Shown: positions 17,413 to 23,509 of the stretch, in pieces
Numbering within the stretch: the first letter of the stretch is position 1
Layout of the letters: every line of letters starts with the position of its first letter
NCBI GenBank assembly: GCA_003343625.1
Contig: QAKV01000008.1
Location: forward strand, 5,316 to 69,315
From: Clostridiales bacterium
GTDB taxonomy: Bacteria > Bacillota > Clostridia > Lachnospirales > Lachnospiraceae
Direction of reading: 5' to 3'
Length of the DNA stretch: 64,000 nt
Translations under genes and position numbers: made by a program
The notes under the pieces: model-generated
Told to the model about the DNA's origin: nothing
The model's database searches: none
The model's input: the letters and a program-made list of their open reading frames with translations, nothing else

Positions 17413-18765
17413 TCATCTGTCCTCTTCGAATACCAGCTCCGGATAGACGTTCTGAACATCAGCTTTAAATGACGCTACGGCTTCATCAACCGCTAAATCT
17501 CCATTCAGCATCTGGCTAAGGACAGCTTCAAAACTGTTTACGCACTGTGTGTCATATTTTGTAGTAGGCACCGCCGTAATATTAGAGGCAATGGAATCAA
17601 AGACTTCAAAATAGTTCTGATCACCCAAAAACTGGTCTGTATGCCCTTCTTCAATCGCTTTACGAATTGCTTCTCTATTGGAAACGAAATCCCCTTCATA
17701 TTCGATCAAGCCTTTCGTAAGTATATTTTGATCAGACGTCATCGTTTTGATAAAGTCCCAGGCTCCCTCTTTATTTTCACTTGTCGCAGACATACACAGC
17801 CACGTGCCGCCGGAATAATAAGTTTGAGGCGCTTCTACCAATCCCCAGTTCCCTGCCACTTCCTCCCACTTATCTTCAGGCGTATTTGCTTTAATCACAT
17901 AGGGCAATCCCCATGAAGGAAGCCCCATCATAATATATTTTTCGGAGTCATAAATCCCCGCTGTCCAGCTTGCATCCCATTGGGTCAACTTCGCATCGAC
18001 ATTGTTGTCCCTAATGTTCTTCGCCAGCTGGAATATATTTGCTATTTTACTGTCTGCCAGCAGCGTATTGGTTTCAGGATCTACCCACGGTCCACCCTTA
18101 GCGTTATATTGCATAATTGTCCATACCGTAGTTGCATCATCCAAAAGCGCAACCTCACCGCCGCTGGCCTCATACACTTTTTTGCCGGTTTCAATCAGCG
18201 TATCCCAGTCTTTTACGAGCTCTTGCACCTCTTTGGGTTCACTGACTCCGAGGTATTTTTCAGCAAGATCCCTCCTGTACCATAACCCGCCTGGCGTTGC
18301 CTGATAGGAAATTCCCTTGATCTCTCCGGCACTGTTCTTTGATAGGCCAGACACATATTCATATTGTTCTTCCAGAATATCCTCTGCTCCCTCATAGTCA
18401 TTTAGCGTTTCCAACACCCCTGTTTCCTTAAAAACGCCGAAATTGGTGATTTCAATATACATCACATCTCCAACTTCTTCTCCCGCCGCAAAAGCTGCCT
18501 GGAGCTTGGAAACATAATCATCTTCCGGAATACAGGTTACTTCCACTTCCGCACCATCCGGATTCGCCTCTTTATAGAGCGAAACATAATAATTCATTTC
18601 CTCCTGGCTCAATGTGGACCAAACTGAAATTTTTCCTGAATCAGTTTCTTCCGACACCTCCTCATTCTCATTTTTTGACTGATTTTCCTGTTTTTCTTCT
18701 CCACATCCAAAAGTCAAAAAAGAAAGCAATACGCCCAATAAAATAATGATTCTTTTTCTTTTCAT
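17413..18765 (-). CDS. Sugar ABC transporter substrate-binding lipoprotein
   Basis: The 450-residue precursor starts with a lipoprotein signal (KRKRIIILLGVLLSFLTFGC) whose cysteine C21 would be lipidated, followed by an acidic linker. The mature part is a CUT1 family solute-binding protein with SVWSTLSQEEMNYYV, GGLWYRRDLAEKYLG and KEGAWDFIKTMTS segments. It should capture an oligosaccharide, probably xylan-derived given GH120 and GH3 nearby. It is the first gene of the importer operon. AAGGAGG precedes the start, and a good promoter lies at 18846-18874. Confidence 0.92.
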   Translation of the reverse strand: MKRKRIIILLGVLLSFLTFGCGEEKQENQSKNENEEVSEETDSGKISVWSTLSQEEMNYYVSLYKEANPDGAEVEVTCIPEDDYVSKLQAAFAAGEEVGDVMYIEITNFGVFKETGVLETLNDYEGAEDILEEQYEYVSGLSKNSAGEIKGISYQATPGGLWYRRDLAEKYLGVSEPKEVQELVKDWDTLIETGKKVYEASGGEVALLDDATTVWTIMQYNAKGGPWVDPETNTLLADSKIANIFQLAKNIRDNNVDAKLTQWDASWTAGIYDSEKYIMMGLPSWGLPYVIKANTPEDKWEEVAGNWGLVEAPQTYYSGGTWLCMSATSENKEGAWDFIKTMTSDQNILTKGLIEYEGDFVSNREAIRKAIEEGHTDQFLGDQNYFEVFDSIASNITAVPTTKYDTQCVNSFEAVLSQMLNGDLAVDEAVASFKADVQNVYPELVFEEDR

Positions 18766-18845
18766 TTTCCAATACCTCCTTTTTGCACTATTTTCCCAAA
18801 ATTTTCCAGATAGATTTTGTTTATTTTTATATCTATCTACCTTAA

Positions 18846-18874
18846 ACTATAAAGTGAATTAGAAATCTTATCAA
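18846..18874 (-). promoter_or_regulatory. Promoter of the importer/GH3 operon
   Basis: On the minus strand TTGATA and TATAGT are separated by 17 bases, about 80 bases upstream of the binding-protein start codon. Confidence 0.6.
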
Positions 18875-18903
18875 GTCAAAAGAGGATTCAAACTAGTCAT
18901 TTA

Positions 18904-18917
18904 TTGATATTTATCAA
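18904..18917. promoter_or_regulatory. Inverted repeat upstream of the importer promoter
   Basis: TTGATA and TATCAA form 6-bp inverted arms with a 2-base centre, 29 bases upstream of the -35 box. It could be an operator for the AraC regulator; it is short enough to occur by chance in AT-rich DNA. Confidence 0.3.
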
Positions 18918-19002
18918 TTTGCTTCTCGCACCAAAGTATTCTACCGGACGCGAAAGTGAAAGCGTGAAGATTGGCTTTTACATCTTGTCTTTTGGCATGA
19001 AA

Positions 19003-19036
19003 AGGGCCGGAAACCCGCTTAAAAGTTTCCGGCCCT
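19003..19036 (-). terminator. Rho-independent terminator of the truncated deaminase copy
   Basis: AGGGCCGGAAAC pairs with GTTTCCGGCCCT across 10 bases. On the minus strand the stem is followed by TTTTCAT. It lies 42 bases past the deaminase remnant's stop and also marks the right end of the xyloside island. Confidence 0.8.
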
Positions 19037-19077
19037 GTATTTTGGCAACGCCTTTTCCAAATGAGCTCTATTAAATT

Positions 19078-19735
19078 CTACGCTTCCGCCGCCAGCCGCG
19101 CGATGATCTCGTTGGCTTTCGCGTAAATCGCTTCCGCGTCTACCCCGTTTAGGAATTTTCCGTCTTCGTAGAGAATCTTCCCGTTGATCATGGTCATCTT
19201 CACGTTCTGCTTGCTGCCGCTGTAAACAATATTTTTGGTAATGTTGTTCAAGGGCTGCATATTGGGCTGGTGCAGGTCGATCATGATCACATCCGCCAGC
19301 TTGCCTGCGGCCAATATGTCCGCTTCCGGAATCCCCATGATGTGCGCGCCGTTTACGGTGGCCATTTTGAGCACTTCATGGGCGTCCACTGCGGATGCAT
19401 CCTTCTGCAGAAGTTTCGCCAGGCCGGTCACGAGAAACATCTCGCGGAACATATCCAGGCAGTTATTGCTGGAGGGCCCGTCGGTTCCGACGCCCACGCA
19501 CAACCCCTTTTCCAGAAAACGCCCTACGGGAGCGATTCCGCTGGCCAGCTTCGTATTGGAACCGGGATTGGTCACCACGCCGATCCCTTTCTTCGCGAAC
19601 AGATCCATATCTTCCTCGGTCAGATAGATTCCATGATAGATGCCGCCTCCGAAATCGAACAAGCCCAGGGAATCGAAAAACTGCGGAGGCGTCATGCCGT
19701 AACGCCCGATGCATTCCTCCGTTTCCAGCTTCGTC
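19078..19735 (-). pseudogene. Truncated copy of the MTA/SAH deaminase gene (C-terminal half)
   Basis: The reading frame matches the C-terminal half of the intact deaminase at 20856-22142 from the TKLETEE segment to the end, with about 11 amino-acid differences in about 215. It lacks the N-terminal metal ligands (HTH motif) and the catalytic His/Glu of the AHMSE segment, so it cannot form the active site. It keeps the later GTDGP aspartate. An in-frame ATG (MADSA) 14 bases before the homology could start a short product. The half next to the break is almost identical in DNA to the intact gene, while the 3' half has diverged much more. This looks like a duplication followed by local gene conversion. 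Confidence 0.85.
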
Positions 19736-19749
19736 GCGGAATCAGCCAT

Positions 19750-19955
19750 CCTGCAATCAGAAGGCGCAGCATACTCACATTTAGCCGTTTCGGTTTCCTT
19801 TCACAATTCCTTTTCTTTCCTCTCACAGCCTTTCCCCCTCTCCTTTTCCCTATTTTATCATCCGCCCATCGCAGATACAAGGCGCGAAGCCTTTGCTCCA
19901 TATATCGGCGCGGGTGCATCTTCTCATGCTGAAATCGGAGTTTTCAGAGAAAAAA
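19750..19955. other. Non-coding stretch between deaminase remnant and repeat B1
   Basis: No gene, strong promoter or hairpin is evident. It lies just upstream of the break point of the truncated deaminase and may be what remains of the rearrangement. Confidence 0.4.
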
Positions 19956-20085
19956 GTGTGCGCCGGGGCGCACACTCGCGCCGGGCGCGGTTGCCGTCAG
20001 GCAACACTCTACTTTTCGCGCGAGTGCGCATCCTCAGCGGAGCGTCTTTTTTTATACGATAGGAAATAAAATTTCCTATCGTATA
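19956..20085 (-). repeat. Intergenic structured repeat, family B, copy B1
   Basis: Modules in plus-strand order are a perfect palindrome GTGTGCGCC-GG-GGCGCACAC (19956-19975), a CGCGCCGGGCGCGG block, a GTTGCC/GGCAAC-type hairpin, a TTTTCGCGCGAGTGCGCA block, AGCGGAGCGTC, and a 15-bp arm palindrome TATACGATAGGAAAT/ATTTCCTATCGTATA (20053-20085). The copies at 63623-63734 and 53168-53240 share the same order and orientation. It adjoins the bioY terminator. It has no coding capacity. Confidence 0.85.
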
Positions 20086-20124
20086 AAAAATTCCGGAGCC
20101 ACCCGCATACATGACTCCGGAATT
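20086..20124 (-). terminator. Rho-independent terminator of bioY
   Basis: AATTCCGGAG pairs with CTCCGGAATT. On the minus strand the stem runs into TTTTTTAT, whose final bases are the start of the repeat B1 palindrome. Confidence 0.8.
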
Positions 20125-20137
20125 CTCAGATATTCCT

Positions 20138-20695
20138 TTACGCCGCCCGCCGTACCGCTCTGACGATCGCCTGCCCCAACACCACCGCTACCAGGATTTT
20201 GACCGCATCCCCCGGAAGATAAGGGATCACTCCCACCGCAAGTCCGCCGGCAAAGTCCATCTGCATCTGCACGCACAGCCACAGCGTTCCAAACCCGTAG
20301 CAGACCAACGTTCCTGCTGTCAGGCCCATCGCCTGCAGCCACAGATTCTTTCCCGCTCTTTTCAGGAAAAATCCGCCCACAGCCAGCAGGAACAGATAGC
20401 CTGCCATATATCCGCCCGTAGGGCCGACCAGCCGTCCGATGCCTCCGGCGAATCCCGAGAACACCGGAAGCCCTGCGAATCCGATCAGCAGATAGATCAG
20501 GCAGCTCATCAGTGCCTTTTTCGTTCCCAGAAGATAGAGCGAAAGATACAGGACAAAAGTGGCCAGAGTGAGGGGCACCGGGCTGACCGGTAAGGGGATG
20601 GAAAACGGCGATACGACGCACAAAACCGCCGCCATCATCCCCGTCAACGCCATTTCCTTCGTGCGAATCCTTCTCTTTTCCGCTGCCTGTATCAT
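20138..20695 (-). CDS. bioY: Biotin transporter substrate-binding subunit BioY
   Basis: BioY is the biotin-capturing S component of an ECF-type importer. The 185-residue protein has about six membrane spans and BioY signatures: PFSIPLPVSPVPLTLATF near the N terminus, GGIGRLVGPTGGYMAGYL in the middle, and YLPGDAVKILVA near the end. The start at 20695 has AGGAG 9 nt upstream. No EcfA/EcfT genes are nearby, so it would use a shared energising module or work alone. A BirA-type operator overlaps its promoter, which supports control by biotin. Confidence 0.95.
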   Translation of the reverse strand: MIQAAEKRRIRTKEMALTGMMAAVLCVVSPFSIPLPVSPVPLTLATFVLYLSLYLLGTKKALMSCLIYLLIGFAGLPVFSGFAGGIGRLVGPTGGYMAGYLFLLAVGGFFLKRAGKNLWLQAMGLTAGTLVCYGFGTLWLCVQMQMDFAGGLAVGVIPYLPGDAVKILVAVVLGQAIVRAVRRAA

Positions 20696-20750
20696 AAAAG
20701 CTGTCTCCTTTTCCTTTTTCTTCAGCCGCTATTCGCGTTCTGCTCTTTCC

Positions 20751-20778
20751 AGTATAACAGTCAGCTTTAAATTGTCAA
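20751..20778 (-). promoter_or_regulatory. bioY promoter
   Basis: On the minus strand TTGACA (20778-20773) and TATACT (20756-20751) are separated by 16 bases. The -35 box lies within the left half of the BirA-type operator. Confidence 0.8.
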
Positions 20779-20804
20779 CCATCCGCAGAAAATAGTTTAC
20801 AATT
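20770..20804 (-). promoter_or_regulatory. BirA-type biotin operator of bioY
   Basis: On the minus strand AATTGTAAAC and GTTGACAATT form near-perfect 10-bp inverted arms separated by 15 bases. This matches the known BirA box pattern TTGTAAAC-N-GTTTACAA in arms and spacing. It covers the -35 box, so bound biotinylated BirA repressor should block transcription. Confidence 0.82.
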
Positions 20805-20855
20805 TTCCCCAAAAGCCCGCCCAGTACCGTCCGTTTCTCACCGGCATGATCCTTT

Positions 20856-22142
20856 CTACGCCTCCACTTCCGCCGCCAGCCGCGCGATGATCTCATTGGC
20901 TTTCGCATAGATCGCTTCCGCGTCCACTCCGTTTAGGAACTCTCCGTCATAATAGAGAATCTGCCCGTTGATCATCGTCATCTTCACGTTCTGCTTGCTG
21001 CCGCTGTAGACGATATTTTTGGCGATGTTATTCAAAGGCTGCATATTCGGCTGATGCAAATCGATCATGATCACATCCGCCAGTTTTCCCTCCGCCAGCA
21101 CGTCGGCATCCGGAAGCCCCATGATCTGCGCCCCGTTTACGGTAGCCATTTTGAGCACTTCATGGGCGTCCACTGCGGACGCATCCTTCTGCAGAAGCTT
21201 CGCCAGGCCGGTCACGAGAAACATCTCCCGGAACATATCCAGGCAGTTATTGCTGGAGGGCCCGTCGGTTCCGACGCCCACGCACAACCCCTTTTCCAGG
21301 AAACGCCCTACGGGAGCGATTCCGCTGGCCAGCTTCGTATTGGAACCGGGATTGGTCACCACGCCGATCCCTTTCTTCGCGAACAGATCCATATCTTCCT
21401 CGGTCAGATAGACTCCATGATAGATGCCGCCTCCGAAATCGAACAGGCCCAGGGAATCGAAAAACTGCGGAGGCGTCATGCCGTAACGCTCGATGCATTC
21501 CTCCGTTTCCAGCTTCGTCTCCGACATATGCGCATAAAAGGGCACCCGATATTTGTGAAGCAGGGCGGATACTTCTTCCAGAAGCGACTTGTCACAGGTG
21601 TATTCTGCATGGACTCCCATCTTGTAGGAAATCAACGGATGCATCCCGTTTAAGGACAGATATCTCCTCTCCATCTCTTCCACGGAGGGGCCGAACTTGT
21701 TGAGACCGCTGACCAGCACACAGCGCATCCCCAAATCGATACAGGCTCTGGCGATATCCTTGGGCGAAAGATACATGTCGAAAATCGAGGTCACCCCCGT
21801 GGTCAGATATTCCAGAATAGCCAGGCAGGTCAGATCGTAATTGTCCTGCTCCGTCATCTTTGCTTCCAGCGGAAAGATCTTCGTATTGAGCCACTCCTGA
21901 AGCGGCATGTCGTCCGCGAAGGAACGCATCGCCGTCATCCCGGAATGTGTATGGGCGTTCTTAAAACCGGGCATCAGGACGTTGCCCCGGCAATCGATTT
22001 CCCGATCCCATTTTTCCCTTTCGCAGCCTTTTGCGGGCCCCACGTAAGCGATCCTCTCTCCGTCGGTCCACAGTTCCCCTTCCGTCAGGTCACAGCTTCC
22101 ATTCATGGTCAATATTCTCGCATTGTAGAAACGGATTCTCAT
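20856..22142 (-). CDS. mtaD: 5'-methylthioadenosine/S-adenosylhomocysteine deaminase
   Basis: This amidohydrolase (428 residues) deaminates MTA or SAH to the inosine derivatives. Metal ligands are seen in FKNAHTHSGM (HxH), in YAHMSETKLE (His, with the catalytic Glu) and in GTDGPSSNN (Asp). The His of GGIYHGVYL fits the further active-site histidine of the characterised Thermotoga enzyme Tm0936. It is the last gene of an operon with cdd and punA, so it likely feeds nucleoside salvage: the inosine product could be cleaved by the phosphorylase. A broken, partly gene-converted duplicate lies at 19078-19735. Related adenosine or guanine deaminases are less likely. Confidence 0.9.
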   Translation of the reverse strand: MRIRFYNARILTMNGSCDLTEGELWTDGERIAYVGPAKGCEREKWDREIDCRGNVLMPGFKNAHTHSGMTAMRSFADDMPLQEWLNTKIFPLEAKMTEQDNYDLTCLAILEYLTTGVTSIFDMYLSPKDIARACIDLGMRCVLVSGLNKFGPSVEEMERRYLSLNGMHPLISYKMGVHAEYTCDKSLLEEVSALLHKYRVPFYAHMSETKLETEECIERYGMTPPQFFDSLGLFDFGGGIYHGVYLTEEDMDLFAKKGIGVVTNPGSNTKLASGIAPVGRFLEKGLCVGVGTDGPSSNNCLDMFREMFLVTGLAKLLQKDASAVDAHEVLKMATVNGAQIMGLPDADVLAEGKLADVIMIDLHQPNMQPLNNIAKNIVYSGSKQNVKMTMINGQILYYDGEFLNGVDAEAIYAKANEIIARLAAEVEA

Positions 22143-22178
22143 CTTTCTTTTATCCTCCTCGCTCTCTTCGGCCAGCCC

Positions 22179-22598
22179 TCATTTCAGGTTCGCAGGGCCG
22201 AACCCTTCCGGCAACAGCTCTTTCAGCCGTCTGGCCCGGTAATTCTCCTCGGAAATCGCCACGATCACAAGAAACCTTTCCGGATCGCAGAATTCCATCA
22301 TCACCTGTCGGCACACCCCACAGGGCCACGACAGCTGAGACATCTCCCCCGCCGGGCTTCCTGCGATGGCGATGGCCGAAAACTCCCGGCAGCCTTCGCT
22401 CACCGCTTTAAAAAAGGCTGTGCGCTCCGCGCAGACAGCGGGAGTATAAGCCGCGTTTTCGATGTTGCAACCGGTAAATACTTCCCCCGATTCCGTCAGC
22501 AGCGCCGCCCCCACCCGGTAATTCGAATAGGGGGAATAGGAAAGTTCCCTGGCCCTTAAGGCCGCCCGGATCAGTTCACGATATTCCCTTTTTTCCAT
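22179..22598 (-). CDS. cdd: Cytidine deaminase
   Basis: Cdd converts cytidine and deoxycytidine to uridine forms in pyrimidine salvage. The 139-residue protein is the homotetrameric Cdd type, with the zinc Cys and catalytic Glu in AAYTPAVCAERTAFFKA (C56, E58), the two further zinc cysteines in PCGVCRQ, and substrate-binding NIENAAY. It starts 8 bases after punA ends and precedes mtaD, forming a nucleoside salvage unit. The C terminus runs past the usual end with LLPEGFGPANLK, which is normal for Firmicutes. Confidence 0.95.
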   Translation of the reverse strand: MEKREYRELIRAALRARELSYSPYSNYRVGAALLTESGEVFTGCNIENAAYTPAVCAERTAFFKAVSEGCREFSAIAIAGSPAGEMSQLSWPCGVCRQVMMEFCDPERFLVIVAISEENYRARRLKELLPEGFGPANLK

Positions 22599-22606
22599 CG
22601 CATCCC

Positions 22607-23461
22607 TCAGCCTTCTGAACTCTGTTCCAACAGCTTTCCGAAATCCGTCACCGCTTCGGTAATCAGCCGCCTGAACCTGGGCGCCGCCGCGCTGGCCGCC
22701 TCCTGCACTTCCTCATGAGTCAGCGGATTATCCGTCATGCCTGCCGCCAGATTGCTCACGAAAGAAACACAGCAGATTTTCATCCCCATATGGTTGGCCG
22801 CGATGGCCTCTACTACGGTGGACATGCCGACCGCATCCACTCCCAGCTTATGCAGGAGCTGAATTTCCGCCGGGGATTCGAAGGAAGGGCCGGTCAGCTG
22901 CGCATAGATTCCCTCCTTCAGGGGAATGCCGCATCGTTTCGCCGTTTCCCGCAAAGATTCCTGCAGATCGGCGTCGTAAACGTGGGTCATGTCCGGGAAG
23001 CGGACGCCCAGCTCGTCGATGTTGGCGCCGATCAGCGGGTTCGGAGCCCACAGGGAAACGTGATCCGTCAGCATCATGAAGTCCCCTGCCGTGAAGGACG
23101 GATTGATGCCTCCGGACGCGTTGGTCAGAAACAGGATCTTCGCCCCCATCAGCTTCATCAGACGGGCAGGAAGCACTACGTCCTGAATGGGATACCCTTC
23201 ATAATAATGCACTCTTCCCTTCATACACACCACCGGCACGTCGTTGACATAGCCGAAGATGAATTTCCCGGCATGTCCCGGCACCGTGGAAACCGGAAAT
23301 CCTTCGATTTCGTGATAGTCCAGCTCGGCCTCCACCTGAATATCATCGGCGTAATCGCCCAGGCCGGATCCCAGAACGATGGCCACCTCCGGTTTGAAAT
23401 CGATTTTCGCCCTGCAGCTTTCATAGCACTTCAACAGTTTTTCATATACGGGATTGCCCAT
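22607..23461 (-). CDS. punA: Purine nucleoside phosphorylase
   Basis: This 284-residue enzyme is the trimeric PNP type that cleaves inosine and guanosine with phosphate. Motifs visible are VLGSGLG (phosphate loop), GRVHYYEGY, LTNASGGIN and the base-binding GPSFESPAE plus DAVGMSTVVEAIAANH. AGGAGG lies 10 nt before the start. It lies 48 bases after the mannose fusion gene and immediately upstream of cdd and mtaD. Confidence 0.95.
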   Translation of the reverse strand: MGNPVYEKLLKCYESCRAKIDFKPEVAIVLGSGLGDYADDIQVEAELDYHEIEGFPVSTVPGHAGKFIFGYVNDVPVVCMKGRVHYYEGYPIQDVVLPARLMKLMGAKILFLTNASGGINPSFTAGDFMMLTDHVSLWAPNPLIGANIDELGVRFPDMTHVYDADLQESLRETAKRCGIPLKEGIYAQLTGPSFESPAEIQLLHKLGVDAVGMSTVVEAIAANHMGMKICCVSFVSNLAAGMTDNPLTHEEVQEAASAAAPRFRRLITEAVTDFGKLLEQSSEG

Positions 23462-23509
23462 ATCTCATCGTCCTCCTTTTTCTGATTTCTCCTTTTAAAT
23501 TCGTATCGT

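Larger units (their letters stand above)
18766..19002. other. Promoter region of the xyloside importer operon
   Basis: This AT-rich non-coding stretch carries the importer promoter (18846-18874) and the inverted repeat at 18904-18917. Nothing else recognisable is seen up to the terminator at 19003. Confidence 0.5.

Noticed and set aside
18846..18917. A catabolite-response (cre) site at the xyloside importer promoter
   Set aside because: I found no sequence close to the cre consensus; only a short inverted TTGATA repeat is present.
19956..20085. Repeat B1 as a CRISPR array or transposase-bearing insertion sequence
   Set aside because: There are no regularly spaced identical repeats and no coding capacity; it is a single structured module.
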